In this document: positions 8,523 through 16,943 of the stretch, one piece after another
How positions within the stretch are numbered: the stretch's first letter is position 1
How the letters are laid out: each line of letters starts with the position of its first letter
Assembly: GCA_945869955.1 (NCBI GenBank)
Contig: CAMBQP010000033.1
Location: 1 to 37,568, forward strand
Direction of reading: 5' to 3'
Origin: Schlesneria paludicola DSM 18645
Lineage (GTDB): Bacteria; Planctomycetota; Planctomycetia; Planctomycetales; Planctomycetaceae
Length of the DNA stretch: 37,568 bases
Notes under the pieces: generated by a model
What the model saw: only the letters and a program-made list of their open reading frames with translations
Told to the model about the DNA's origin: nothing
The model's database searches: none
Made by a program: the position numbers and the translations under genes

Positions 8523-10019
8523 TCAGCCGGTTCCCAAGCCGCGATCGTAGGCTTCCAGATCGCGCAGATAAACCGCGAGAGTTGACTGCAGCGTTTCACG
8601 ATTGATCTGCCATTGGGGGGATTCATCGGTGTAACGATGGCAATGCTCAATCACCAGCCGATGCAAGAACTTGAACAAATGACGCGGGACCCGCAGCCGC
8701 GCCAGCGTGGCGACCAATTCCGATTCGCTGATCGAATCTTCAAACCAGCTTTTCACACTCGGCTTGGAATTGGTGTCTTGGGCACACGCTCGGGCGCGAT
8801 CGTTCGCCAAGTCACACAGCGATTCACCCGTCCATTCGAGCGTTCGAATCAGGTTTTGCTTGTCCAGTCGGGATCGCTCGTAGAACTCTTTGTCCTCGCG
8901 CGTCAGATAAAAACTGACTTCAATTGGCAACAGTAATTTGAAACCAATCCCGGCGTGCTTCAAAAACTTATTATCAAACATCGACCAAAGCAGGGCTTTC
9001 ATCCGTTCGGGTGAACCGTTGATTAAATGCGGTTCGTCAACGCGATCAACCAGGACCGTAATCGAATCAAAACCAAGTGCCTCAAGAATGTTCTGTAATT
9101 TGGTCAGCAACTCGTAACGATCATCACTTCGCTCTCGGGCTGGAATCGGCTGCCCCATCAGGTCCTTGGGATCAAAGTTTGCCAGGATCGAACGGAGCTG
9201 ATTCACCGGCCGGTCAAGGACGCGAACTTGTCGCGAGACTTTCCACGCCATCGACGCCATCTTCAATTGATGCCAGCCCCAGCAGGACCAGCCAATCAAG
9301 ATGACCAGCCAAGGCCAGAATTGCCCAAATTGATCGAGCTTGTCCAGATAGGCCAATAGCCCAAACAGCACCGCTGTGACTCCCAAGCCAACCGCAAAAT
9401 CATAGTAACTTCGCCAGTTGGAAACACTCAAACGCTTTCGCAAATTCGCCCAGCGATGCTGCTGCGCGTTGTCGCTACTGCGGTCATAGAACGAGGCGAG
9501 CAGCAACAGGTCGCGTTTATTCGCCGACGAGAGACTCGACACCTTTTCCGCAGAGATCTGAAATGGTCCGACCTTCGCTTGAGACTTGTCCGCGACAATC
9601 CCATTCACCAAATCCGTCGTGGCAAGTGACAGAATACAGTCAATATGATCCCAGAGACGCCATTTTTGTAGCGTCTTTTCTGGACGAGCCCCCGCCCAGC
9701 CGACCTTTTCGTTGAACGAATCCAGGAAGGGATTGAAATCATCATAATTGATCACAAAAACTCGATGGTCAGGATTTTTCTCGTTATACTCAGACAATTG
9801 ATCAACGATTTGTAATCGGAGTGCCGTCTTACCACTCCCCTTTTCACCGAAGACCACAGCGGTTGAGGGGGTCGCCGGATCGCCGTAAATCTTGTCCCAC
9901 GAGGGATGAAAAGTGCCATCCGCACCGAGCTTTTGAAAAAGCGGATCGGTTTGGGCGTCTTCCTGACTGTATGGGTTTTGGTTCAGGCCGTGATGCTCAA
10001 AAAACTGCTGGACTTTCAT
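8523..10019 (-). CDS. Membrane-anchored KAP-like P-loop NTPase
   Basis: Predicted 498-aa ATPase. Walker A is GEKGSGKTA at ~58-66. Two adjacent hydrophobic helices (~208-225 and ~234-250) follow, then a Walker B-like strand ITVLVDRVDEP at ~320-330, and a helical C-terminal region. Membrane helices inserted between Walker A and Walker B are the defining feature of the KAP NTPase group within the STAND-related P-loop ATPases, so this is the best family fit. KAP proteins are thought to organise membrane-associated complexes, and some occur in anti-phage loci; no such partner is visible here. The start is the ATG at 10019, with GGAAG six bases upstream; the frame itself extends to 10058. The gene is monocistronic, followed by its own terminator. 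Substrate and role are unknown. A plain AAA-type ATPase is an alternative. Confidence 0.62.
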   Translation of the reverse strand: MKVQQFFEHHGLNQNPYSQEDAQTDPLFQKLGADGTFHPSWDKIYGDPATPSTAVVFGEKGSGKTALRLQIVDQLSEYNEKNPDHRVFVINYDDFNPFLDSFNEKVGWAGARPEKTLQKWRLWDHIDCILSLATTDLVNGIVADKSQAKVGPFQISAEKVSSLSSANKRDLLLLASFYDRSSDNAQQHRWANLRKRLSVSNWRSYYDFAVGLGVTAVLFGLLAYLDKLDQFGQFWPWLVILIGWSCWGWHQLKMASMAWKVSRQVRVLDRPVNQLRSILANFDPKDLMGQPIPARERSDDRYELLTKLQNILEALGFDSITVLVDRVDEPHLINGSPERMKALLWSMFDNKFLKHAGIGFKLLLPIEVSFYLTREDKEFYERSRLDKQNLIRTLEWTGESLCDLANDRARACAQDTNSKPSVKSWFEDSISESELVATLARLRVPRHLFKFLHRLVIEHCHRYTDESPQWQINRETLQSTLAVYLRDLEAYDRGLGTG

Positions 10020-10408
10020 CGGTTCTTCCGTGCAGAAATGTCCCCTTGTCCGCTGCACACAGCCAACAAGGCGAAATGGTTAAAATTCACAATCAAGCTG
10101 CCGTCGATTGCACTCCGTTTCCACCAGTGGAAGCAACGCGACGCAATTGTCAAGACCCCAACGAGCAGAGGATTTCTCGAAAATCGATTCAGGACCCAGT
10201 CGACGAATCGCACATTCCGTCGCCTCGGTGCCGTTCCTCGATGTCAAACTCCCCTCCGTGTGATCCTGGACAGTCTACGAAAACTTTACGCAGGTCGGTT
10301 CATATCGTCCACTCAGTCTGCCGAGATTCTCAATTCGGGGACTGTTTCCGCGAACGGATCAATCGGCTTCGATTCATCACAAAGTTTGCACGATGGTATG
10401 CCGTTGGT

Positions 10409-10436
10409 TTGCATCAGGGGAACGAACACCTAGAAT
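10409..10436 (+). promoter_or_regulatory. Possible sodA promoter
   Basis: TTGCAT (10409-10414) and TAGAAT (10431-10436) are separated by 16 bp and resemble sigma-70 -35 and -10 boxes. Predicted transcription would begin near 10443, directly before the hairpin at 10448-10472 and about 80 nt before the sodA ATG. This is based on hexamer similarity only. Confidence 0.35.
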
Positions 10437-10447
10437 AATCTCACTCG

Positions 10448-10472
10448 CCGGCGAAGCGTGAAGCTTTGCCGG
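10448..10472 (+). promoter_or_regulatory. Hairpin in the sodA leader
   Basis: CCGGCGAAGC (10448-10457) pairs with GCTTTGCCGG (10463-10472) around a five-base loop GTGAA, with one G-U wobble. If transcription starts near 10443 this would be a 5'-terminal stem-loop of the sodA mRNA, a type of structure that often protects or regulates a message. No T run follows, so it is not an intrinsic terminator. Confidence 0.4.
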
Positions 10473-10521
10473 AATGGGATTCGCCGAATTGACTGACCCC
10501 TTAATTCATTTGGAGCTCAAT

Positions 10522-11133
10522 ATGCCTTTTGTTCTGCCACCTCTCGCCTACGCGTACAATGCACTTGAGCCCTTCATTGATGCCAGAACCATGGAAATTC
10601 ATCATACGAAGCATCATCAGGCTTACATCAATAACGCCAATGCAAAGCTCGAAGCGATTCCAGCTCTCTCCAGCAAGTCAGCGGAAGAAATCATCAGCAA
10701 TCTTGCTGCCGTCCCCGAAGAAATCCGCACGTTGATCCGTAACAACGCGGGTGGCCATGCAAACCATACCCTGTTTTGGACGATTTTGGCTCCTCATACC
10801 GGTGCCGAACCGACTGGCGACTTGGCCGCTGCAATTAACAGCACTTTTGGAAGCTTAGCAACACTCAAAGAAAAAATCGGCGTAGCGGCAACCACCCGAT
10901 TCGGGAGTGGTTGGGCATGGCTCTCTTATGACAAGGGAAAGCTGGTCGTGGAAAGTACCCCCAATCAGGACAGTCCCCTGATGGAAGGTCGGACCCCACT
11001 GCTGGGACTCGACGTCTGGGAACACGCCTATTACCTGCACTATCAAAATCGTCGCCCGGACTACATCGCCGCGTTCTGGAACGTGGTCAACTGGACCGAA
11101 GTGGCGCGTCGGTTTGCCGAAGCGAAAAAGTAA
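10522..11133 (+). CDS. sodA: Superoxide dismutase, Mn-type
   Basis: 203-aa cytoplasmic enzyme converting superoxide to oxygen and hydrogen peroxide. The start is the ATG at 10522 with GGAG seven bases upstream; the frame extends to 10474, but residues before [10 protein letters not shown] are not part of the family. The four metal ligands are all recognisable: His in [12 protein letters not shown] (~27), His in [13 protein letters not shown] (~82), and Asp and His in [25 protein letters not shown] (Gly) together with NQDSPLM (the Gln there) is the Mn-type active-site combination; Fe-type enzymes have AxQxWNH and an Ala/Thr in the second motif. No signal peptide is present. It is monocistronic, convergent with serS, and shares the long hairpin downstream. 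Confidence 0.95.
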   Translation: MPFVLPPLAYAYNALEPFIDARTMEIHHTKHHQAYINNANAKLEAIPALSSKSAEEIISNLAAVPEEIRTLIRNNAGGHANHTLFWTILAPHTGAEPTGDLAAAINSTFGSLATLKEKIGVAATTRFGSGWAWLSYDKGKLVVESTPNQDSPLMEGRTPLLGLDVWEHAYYLHYQNRRPDYIAAFWNVVNWTEVARRFAEAKK

Positions 11134-11168
11134 TTGCGATTGCCGCCGCATGGCGATCAACCCGTCGA

Positions 11169-11215
11169 AAAAAATAACAGCTCTGCTCTCAGGAACTCCT
11201 GGTAGCAGAGCTGTT
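11169..11215 (-). terminator. Terminator hairpin between convergent sodA and serS
   Basis: A perfect 12-bp stem AACAGCTCTGCT (11176-11187) / AGCAGAGCTGTT (11204-11215) holds a loop with a small internal AGGA/TCCT stem. On the - strand the stem is followed by ATTTTTTTCG, a good U-tract for ending serS transcription. On the + strand the hairpin lies 42 nt past the sodA stop but lacks a T run, so it may also stop or protect the sodA message. Confidence 0.85.
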
Positions 11216-11297
11216 GTCGTTGGTGGATCACTCAATTCGGGAACGGTCTGCCCCGTAAAGGGGAGGGCTGGGGCCTGACACTGCTGACTGCAGACGA

Positions 11298-12575
11298 CTA
11301 ACCAATCTTGCTTTTGCCGACCCACGGACGCAAGACTTCGGGAATCCGGATACTTCCGTCGGCCTGCTGATGGTTCTCAAGAATTGCAATGATGGCACGT
11401 GTGACGGCAATTGCGGTTCCATTGAGCGTGTGCACGTACTTGGTCCCTTTCCAATCCGGTGACTTACAACGGACACCGAGTCGACGGGCCTGGAAGTCGG
11501 TACAATTCGAGGCGGAAGTGACTTCGCCCCACTCCCCATCGGTACCTCGACCCGGCATCCAGGCTTCCAGATCGAACTTCCGATAGGCAGGTCCGCCGAG
11601 ATCGCCCGAGGCGATATCCAGGACGCGGTACGGGATTTCTAATCCTTGGAAAATTTCTTCTTCGATGGCCACGATCTCGGCATGCAATTCATCGGATGCC
11701 GTGACATCGGGGGCGGTGAAGCCAAACATTTCAATTTTGGTGAACTGGTGAACACGATAGATCCCCCGAGTCGCCTTGCCATGTGCACCCGCTTCCGTGC
11801 GGAAACAGTGCGAAATCCCGGCATATTTGAGGGGAAGTTGGCTGGATTCGAGAATTTGATCCTTATGAATTCCTCCCAGGGGAATTTCGGCGGTTGCGAC
11901 CAGGCAGAGATCCATTCCTGCAATGGAATAAATCTGCGTCTCGTTGCCACGCGGCTGATAACCGGTCCCTTCCAGGATTTCGATTTTGGCCAGATCAGGA
12001 GTCGTGTGCAGTGTGAATCCGTGCTGGACCAATTTTTGTACGGCGAATTGGGTGAGTGCCAGTTCCAGCAGCACCGCTTCGTTTTTCAAAAAATAGAAAC
12101 CATGACCGGCAACTCGCCCACCCGCTTCCAGATCAAGCAGATTGTGTTTTTCTGCCAGGGCAACGTGATCAAGCGGTTTGAAGTCAAATTGAGGAATGGT
12201 TCCCCAGGTTCGTACCGTCTTCGAGTCGACCTCTTCACCGATGGGAGTCTCGGGATGCGTCATATTCGGCACCGACATCAGCGCTGTACGAATTTCGGCT
12301 TCGACCTCTTTGAGTTTGGCTTCCACTGCAGGGACAGTTTGCTTGAGCGACTTCCCTTCCTCGATCAAGGTCTGCCGAGCTTCCGGTGATTTTTCTTTGG
12401 GGATCGCCTGTGCAATTTCATTCTGCCGCTGCCGATCTTTGTCCAGCGCCACGATTAACTCGCTGCGCGTTTCCCGAAATTCGAGCAATCGATCGAGATC
12501 TGCCACGACATGACGTTTTTGGCAGTTTGCGCGCACAGCGTCCAGGTTGTCACAAACAAATTGCAGGTCGAGCAT
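11298..12575 (-). CDS. serS: Seryl-tRNA synthetase
   Basis: 425-aa class II aminoacyl-tRNA synthetase that charges tRNA-Ser (and tRNA-Sec where present) in the cytoplasm. The N-terminal ~115 residues form the antiparallel coiled-coil arm that grips the tRNA variable arm (RETRSELIVALDKDRQRQNE ... VEAKLKEVEAEIRTAL). Class II motif 2 is visible as GISHCFRTEAGAHGKATRGIYR, followed by HQFTKIEMF. Motif 3 is visible as NGTAIAVTRAIIAILENHQ. The serine-site segment GEVTSASNCTDFQARRLGVR is intact. Length is normal for the family, and the start is the ATG at 12575 (MLDLQFVCDNLDAVRANC). It is divergent from the sigma-factor gene and convergent with sodA, so transcribed alone. Confidence 0.97.
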   Translation of the reverse strand: MLDLQFVCDNLDAVRANCQKRHVVADLDRLLEFRETRSELIVALDKDRQRQNEIAQAIPKEKSPEARQTLIEEGKSLKQTVPAVEAKLKEVEAEIRTALMSVPNMTHPETPIGEEVDSKTVRTWGTIPQFDFKPLDHVALAEKHNLLDLEAGGRVAGHGFYFLKNEAVLLELALTQFAVQKLVQHGFTLHTTPDLAKIEILEGTGYQPRGNETQIYSIAGMDLCLVATAEIPLGGIHKDQILESSQLPLKYAGISHCFRTEAGAHGKATRGIYRVHQFTKIEMFGFTAPDVTASDELHAEIVAIEEEIFQGLEIPYRVLDIASGDLGGPAYRKFDLEAWMPGRGTDGEWGEVTSASNCTDFQARRLGVRCKSPDWKGTKYVHTLNGTAIAVTRAIIAILENHQQADGSIRIPEVLRPWVGKSKIG

Positions 12576-12717
12576 CGTGAGTCCATGCAGCTAAAAGTTC
12601 TTCGTCCGAATTCAATTCCAGATCCAGTCCATAGGTTAATGCAAGAGTTCACTTCTGGGAAAGGGAATCCCCTGCTCGGATCACTTCCCACAGCGAGGGA
12701 AATTCGGCATGATCTGT

Positions 12718-12747
12718 TTGTTGTATCATCTCTCTGCGTCGTACAAT
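12718..12747 (+). promoter_or_regulatory. Possible promoter of the sigma-factor operon
   Basis: TTGTTG (12718-12723) and TACAAT (12742-12747) with an 18-bp spacer resemble a sigma-70 promoter in the 265-bp divergent region between serS and the sigma gene, about 90 nt ahead of the GTG start. It is the only good hexamer pair I noticed here and is supported by similarity alone. Confidence 0.35.
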
Positions 12748-12840
12748 CACCAACCGCGTCAAAAAAACGATTCTGTTTGCTGACTTCGACAGGGAAATGT
12801 GTCCAATTCGACAGTTCGCGTCGCCTAGAGAAAACGCCCC

Positions 12841-13491
12841 GTGGCATCGACAACAAAGCCGGTAGAGAACCTGGAAGAATCGGGATTTCTGCATGATCCA
12901 GAAGTCCAGCTGATGCTGCGCGCCAAGCAGGGGGATGACGAAGCGTTCACCAAACTCGTCGCCACCTATCAGGATCGACTCACCACGATCTTCTTTCATA
13001 TGAGGCAGAATCAGGAGGCGGCCGAGGATCTGGTGCAGGATGTTTTCTTGCGGATCTATCGAGCGCGCCACGGCTACGAACCGACCGCACGGTTTTCGAC
13101 CTGGCTGTTTCGGATTGCCAATAACCTCGCCATCAATTCCCGCCGCAATAAATCCCGGCGGAAGGAAGTGCCGATTCCTGCAGGAGAATCGACCGCCATG
13201 ACGGGATTGCCGGTGGCGGGCCAGAACCTGGCAGATAAGTCAGGATTGCAGCCAACCCGTCAATTGGACAAACGCGAACTACAGCTCGTGGTCCAAAAAG
13301 CGATTGAACAACTGAGTGATCAACAGCGATTGTCGGTCTTGCTGCACAAGTTCGAGGGAATGAGCTACGCGGAAATCGCGGAGACGATGGAACTGTCGGT
13401 TCCTGCCATCAAGTCACTGCTATCACGGGCGCGAGACAGTTTGCGAACCGCGTTGGAACCCTATATGCAACTCGGAAAGGAAAAACGCTAG
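12841..13491 (+). CDS. RNA polymerase sigma factor, ECF-like (sigma-70 family)
   Basis: 216-aa alternative sigma factor with region 2 (~24-102: ...EAFTKLVATYQDRL, AAEDLVQDVFLRIYRA, RFSTWLFRIANNLAINSRR) and region 4 (~145-203: LSDQQRLSVLLHKFEGMSYAEIAETM, then the helix-turn-helix VPAIKSLLSRARDSLR). No sigma-3 domain is present, which fits the ECF/group IV layout. The start is a GTG at 12841 and no strong Shine-Dalgarno is seen. The next gene encodes a membrane protein with an anti-sigma-like N-terminus, so this sigma is probably held at the membrane until a signal arrives. A putative promoter sits ~90 nt upstream; autoregulation is common for this class but cannot be read from the sequence. 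The linker (~112-140) is Gly/Ala/Pro-rich and longer than usual. Confidence 0.93.
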   Translation: MASTTKPVENLEESGFLHDPEVQLMLRAKQGDDEAFTKLVATYQDRLTTIFFHMRQNQEAAEDLVQDVFLRIYRARHGYEPTARFSTWLFRIANNLAINSRRNKSRRKEVPIPAGESTAMTGLPVAGQNLADKSGLQPTRQLDKRELQLVVQKAIEQLSDQQRLSVLLHKFEGMSYAEIAETMELSVPAIKSLLSRARDSLRTALEPYMQLGKEKR

Positions 13492-13524
13492 GTTTCTGCC
13501 GAACCTGGTTGTTGTCGATGGATC

Positions 13525-14022
13525 ATGGAAAAGACGGTTCGACTCAACGCCGATCAGCGAGAAGATCTGGTCGCCTACCTTGACGGGGAACTTCCCGACG
13601 AGCAGGTGAAGCAGATCGATCACGTCGTCGCAAACAGCGCTGTGGCTCGCCATGAGATGGAGGCACTCGCACGGACCTGGGAACTGCTGGATGTTTTGCC
13701 CCCGAGTAAAGCCTCAGACGACTTTCTCACCAAAACCATGGCGAACCTGAAGGTGCTGGAAACTCCCTTCCGACTCACCGACCAATGGTGGTTTGTTCCT
13801 GTACGTCGCGTCTTCGCGATTGCCGGATGGATCACGGCACTTTTCCTTTGCGGTTGGCTTGGTTTCCAGATCACGCGGCACTGGATCGCCGACCCCCATG
13901 CAATATTGCTGAACGATTTGCCTGTGATCGAAAATCTGGACCATTTGCAAGAAGTGCGGGAACTGGAATTCCTTAATGAACTCAAGCGTGCCAATCTATT
14001 TGATGACGCTCAAGAGAAATGA
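13525..14022 (+). CDS. Putative membrane anti-sigma factor without a zinc motif
   Basis: 165-aa protein immediately downstream of the sigma gene. The N-terminus (LNADQREDLVAYLDGELPDEQVKQIDHVV...) carries the LxAYLDGEL signature common at the start of anti-sigma domains, followed by helices. A single hydrophobic segment at ~95-115 (VFAIAGWITALFLCGWLGFQI) would anchor it in the inner membrane. The HxxxCxxC zinc motif of ZAS-type anti-sigma factors is missing; the only Cys lies in the membrane segment. The short outer part (~118-165) is acidic. Role and partner are inferred from position and layout. The next gene starts three bases past its stop, so translation is probably coupled. Confidence 0.7.
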   Translation: MEKTVRLNADQREDLVAYLDGELPDEQVKQIDHVVANSAVARHEMEALARTWELLDVLPPSKASDDFLTKTMANLKVLETPFRLTDQWWFVPVRRVFAIAGWITALFLCGWLGFQITRHWIADPHAILLNDLPVIENLDHLQEVRELEFLNELKRANLFDDAQEK

Positions 14023-14025
14023 CTC

Positions 14026-15096
14026 ATGAATCATCGTATGACGTTTCTGACCGTGCTGCTGCTGGCAAGTGGTGATTCATCGAGCCTGTTCGCGCAGGAT
14101 CAAAAACTGGTGCAGGCTCGCATCGAGCACCTGCGGCAGATGTCCGAGATCGAACGGGCGCGATTTCACCGAAATCTGGAAGCCTTTCAACAACTCAGTC
14201 CTGCCGAAAAACATCAATATCAACAGTTACACCAGCAATTAGCCGCAGACCAATCGCGTGGGGGAACGCTGACACAGTTAATGCAAACCTACGCCGCCTG
14301 GGTGCATACGCTCACGCCGACCCAGCGCGATGAGCTGCAGAAAGAGACCGTTCTCTCACAAAAACTGGCACTCATTCGCCGTTGGAAAGATGAACAGGAT
14401 TTGCCGAGTGACGCACACGAACCCCCAGTGGGAACCACGCCCCCTGCGCAAACCACCCCCACTGCTGACGAGTCCCATCCTCCCATCGGTCCCTCGCTCA
14501 ATAAACGAGATGCGTTCCCGTTGAAAGATCTCAGGTCGGTGCTGGCGGTGCTGGTGAGTCAAATCCCTCAAGACTCTTCGAAGCCCGAGTTCAAGGAGCC
14601 TCGCCTGCCTGATTACCTGCCGATTATTCACGCAAGTATTCAAGCGAGCGGGAATTCGTATCGGGATTGGCCACAAGAGACCTTACTGAATGAGATGTCG
14701 AAATCACTCGGCAAAGAATCCGCAGCACAAGTGAATCGATCCGACCTCAAGTCGAAGCGCGAGGTGATGGTTCGAATGCTGTTAATGGCGATCGTGAAAC
14801 AGGCTCGCGAGGCGGTTGGATTCCCGACAGATGAAGATAAAATGCGGTTACTGCAAGAGATGGTTCCCGAGGAACAAAACCGTATTTTGAATTTCCCCGC
14901 AGATCGAATGAATGTGTACCTGGTACGAAGATGGATGGAATCGAAGGGGGGCGACACCCTGAACGACTTCCGCAAAATTCCCGAGTACAATCGTCAAGTC
15001 GACGAGCTGTTCCAACGGCTGGACATCATTCCACCGCAAAAATTTCTGCTCAAGGGACGAAAACCAAACGATCGGCCTTTGAAACCCCGCGGCTAA
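14026..15096 (+). CDS. Secreted or periplasmic helical protein of unknown function
   Basis: 356-aa protein starting three bases after the putative anti-sigma gene. A short N-terminal hydrophobic segment (MTFLTVLLLASGDSSSLFAQ) looks like a signal peptide with cleavage near AQD. A helical, Gln/Glu/Arg-rich region follows (~25-125) with repeated LSP/LTP-type helix starts (MSEIERARFHRNLEAFQQLSPAEKHQYQQL; LTPTQRDEL), in the style of DUF3106-like secreted proteins. Then comes a Pro/Thr-rich linker (~127-160) and a second helical domain (~165-340). No catalytic motif and no Cys is visible. Being last in a tight sigma/anti-sigma group, it could be a sensor partner or a target of that regulation. I do not recognise a characterised homologue. 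Confidence 0.75.
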   Translation: MNHRMTFLTVLLLASGDSSSLFAQDQKLVQARIEHLRQMSEIERARFHRNLEAFQQLSPAEKHQYQQLHQQLAADQSRGGTLTQLMQTYAAWVHTLTPTQRDELQKETVLSQKLALIRRWKDEQDLPSDAHEPPVGTTPPAQTTPTADESHPPIGPSLNKRDAFPLKDLRSVLAVLVSQIPQDSSKPEFKEPRLPDYLPIIHASIQASGNSYRDWPQETLLNEMSKSLGKESAAQVNRSDLKSKREVMVRMLLMAIVKQAREAVGFPTDEDKMRLLQEMVPEEQNRILNFPADRMNVYLVRRWMESKGGDTLNDFRKIPEYNRQVDELFQRLDIIPPQKFLLKGRKPNDRPLKPRG

Positions 15097-15148
15097 GGGG
15101 GACACTGACCTCGACCAGTTCGCCATCCACTAAAGTGAAGACAAATTC

Positions 15149-16738
15149 ATGTCCCGCTGGCCGTTTTTTCTGGTCTCCGCCTTGGTTTTATTGCCGCTGA
15201 TCCTGATCGCTGGCATCAGCGGCTGGCTGCTCTGGAACTCGGGAAACTGGTTCTGGCTCTCGTGGACGATGAGTCTCTCTTGGACGGCAGCCTGGCTGGT
15301 CTATCGATTGCAGGGGCGCGTGGAAATTCCCTTACCGAATGTGGGGAGCAAGATCCACTGGACTCCTCGCGATCAGGCAGCGGCAGCGCTGATCGAGGTC
15401 GAACAACAGCGAATTCACGAGTTCACAGGCGTGCAACTGGCCGACCCACAGTTTTACACCACACGAACGATCGAGCTGGCAACCGAATTTGCTCGGCATT
15501 ACCACCCAAACTCAACCGATCCGCTCGGTTCCGCATCCGTGGTGGAACTTTTAACCGCCATCCAACTGGTGGCGGAAGACCTGGAAATCCTGTTGCAGCA
15601 GAACGTTCCGGGAAGTCACCTGATGACGGTTTCGCAATGGAAAATGCTGGCTCAGGCCCCCGCATGGTGGCGCAACGCCAGCAATCTGGGCTGGCTGGCG
15701 TCGGTGGTCTTCAATCCGACCAGCCTGGCCCGCTATGCCGTGTCGCGAGCGTTTATCACCCCGCTGTCTCAGCAATTGCAAACGAACCTCTTGGGAACGT
15801 TTTATGCCTTATTTGTCCGACAACTCGGCTTTTATTTGATTGAACTCAATAGCGGACGGCTACGAGGGGGATCAGCGGCCTATCGCGCCAGCATGAAAAA
15901 ACTGGACCCCGATCAGCCGACTCGCACCGACGAAACTCCTGTTGCTCCGACTCCCCCCGTCACAGTCACGATTGCCGTCATCGGGCAGGTCAAGGCGGGA
16001 AAATCGAGTCTGATCAATTGCTTGCTCGGTGAACAGCAAGCGGCGGTGGATGTGCTGCCACTGACACGAGCGGTGCAGCGTTATGACCTGAAGCTCGATG
16101 ACCAGTCAGACCGACTGATTCTGCTCGACACGCCGGGATATAGCGATTCCGAAGCCACCCCCGCACAGTTGGCAGACACCTTCGAAGCGGTTCGAAATGC
16201 CGATCTGGTCTTGATGGTCCTCGACGTTCGTTCACCCGCCAAACAAGCGGATCTGAAAACACTGGAAAAACTTGCCGCCTGGTTTCGGGAACAACATCGG
16301 TTCAAGCCCCCGACAATTGTGGGGGTTGTCTCGAAGATTGACGGGTTGAGTCCTGTGATGGAATGGTCACCCCCTTATCAGTGGGAATCTCCGAATCGCC
16401 CGAAAGAGCACAGCATCCGCGCGGCTCTCGATTTTACTCGTCAAACATTCGGTGACCAGTTTTCATCGATCGTTCCGGTCTGCAGTGACATCGATCATGG
16501 ACGCGTTTGGGGGATCGAGGAATACTTGTTACCGACAGTGACGTTGCTTTTGGACGAAGCGCGTGCGTGTTCTCTGGTCCGTTCACTTCATCGTGATTAC
16601 GACCGGGAAAAAACCCGACAGATTGTGAGTCAATTGATTTCGGCTGGTGCCAGGATCAAAGAGCTCGCCCCGGATTTTCTGAAAACGCAGTTAGAACTTG
16701 CCACCAAGGCGATCCTCAAGCGGACCTTCTCCAAATAA
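15149..16738 (+). CDS. Membrane-anchored GTPase (Era/dynamin-like G domain)
   Basis: 529-aa protein with two N-terminal hydrophobic segments (~6-28 and ~34-52), a helical middle region (~60-270) and a GTPase domain. The G1 P-loop GQVKAGKSS lies at ~277-285, a threonine that could serve as G2 is in LPLTRAV, G3 is DTPG at ~326-329 and G4 appears as SKID (~394-397) in place of NKxD. G5 is not clear. The order of TM pair then G domain resembles the YcjX/YeeP-like membrane GTPases of unknown function. The start ATG lies 52 nt after the preceding stop, on the same strand, so it may belong to the sigma-factor operon. Partner and substrate are unknown. The basic, helical C-terminus may contact membrane or protein. 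Confidence 0.8.
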   Translation: MSRWPFFLVSALVLLPLILIAGISGWLLWNSGNWFWLSWTMSLSWTAAWLVYRLQGRVEIPLPNVGSKIHWTPRDQAAAALIEVEQQRIHEFTGVQLADPQFYTTRTIELATEFARHYHPNSTDPLGSASVVELLTAIQLVAEDLEILLQQNVPGSHLMTVSQWKMLAQAPAWWRNASNLGWLASVVFNPTSLARYAVSRAFITPLSQQLQTNLLGTFYALFVRQLGFYLIELNSGRLRGGSAAYRASMKKLDPDQPTRTDETPVAPTPPVTVTIAVIGQVKAGKSSLINCLLGEQQAAVDVLPLTRAVQRYDLKLDDQSDRLILLDTPGYSDSEATPAQLADTFEAVRNADLVLMVLDVRSPAKQADLKTLEKLAAWFREQHRFKPPTIVGVVSKIDGLSPVMEWSPPYQWESPNRPKEHSIRAALDFTRQTFGDQFSSIVPVCSDIDHGRVWGIEEYLLPTVTLLLDEARACSLVRSLHRDYDREKTRQIVSQLISAGARIKELAPDFLKTQLELATKAILKRTFSK

Positions 16739-16943
16739 TCTGCGAATCCGTATTGGAGTCAGGAATCGTGCCGAAAGCAGCGCAAACACCACTGAAAAAT
16801 CGGCTTCCACCGGCGAATGAAATTTTGAACCGCGATTGAGATTCATTGCCAATTCACCGCCCGTAGAGACCGCTCGAGAGCGATCCCCACGGATTTGCTC
16901 TGTGTGTACCACATCACCCAGAGCGAGCCACGCAGAGCATCGA
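16739..16943. other. Short convergent intergenic region, GTPase gene and yidC
   Basis: About 200 bases between two convergent genes. Near 16895-16930 GCTCTG and CAGAGC could pair around a TGTG/CACA inner stem, but no T run follows on either strand, so a terminator is only weakly supported. Nothing else recognisable. Confidence 0.3.

Larger units (their letters stand above)
10020..10521. other. 500-bp divergent intergenic region between the NTPase gene and sodA
   Basis: Contains a candidate sodA promoter and a leader hairpin at the sodA end. The + frames crossing this interval (9906-10433) give a basic, low-complexity translation with no family resemblance and run antisense into the NTPase gene. 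No clear promoter for the NTPase gene could be picked out. Confidence 0.5.

Noticed and set aside
8251-8550. + strand 99-codon frame near the NTPase terminator
   Set aside because: It runs through the terminator hairpin and antisense into the NTPase gene; no motif.
9906-10433. + strand frame across the sodA upstream region
   Set aside because: It overlaps the NTPase gene antisense, has a low-complexity basic product, and would run over the sodA promoter region.
16895-16930. Terminator between the GTPase gene and yidC
   Set aside because: The stem is interrupted and no T run follows on either strand.
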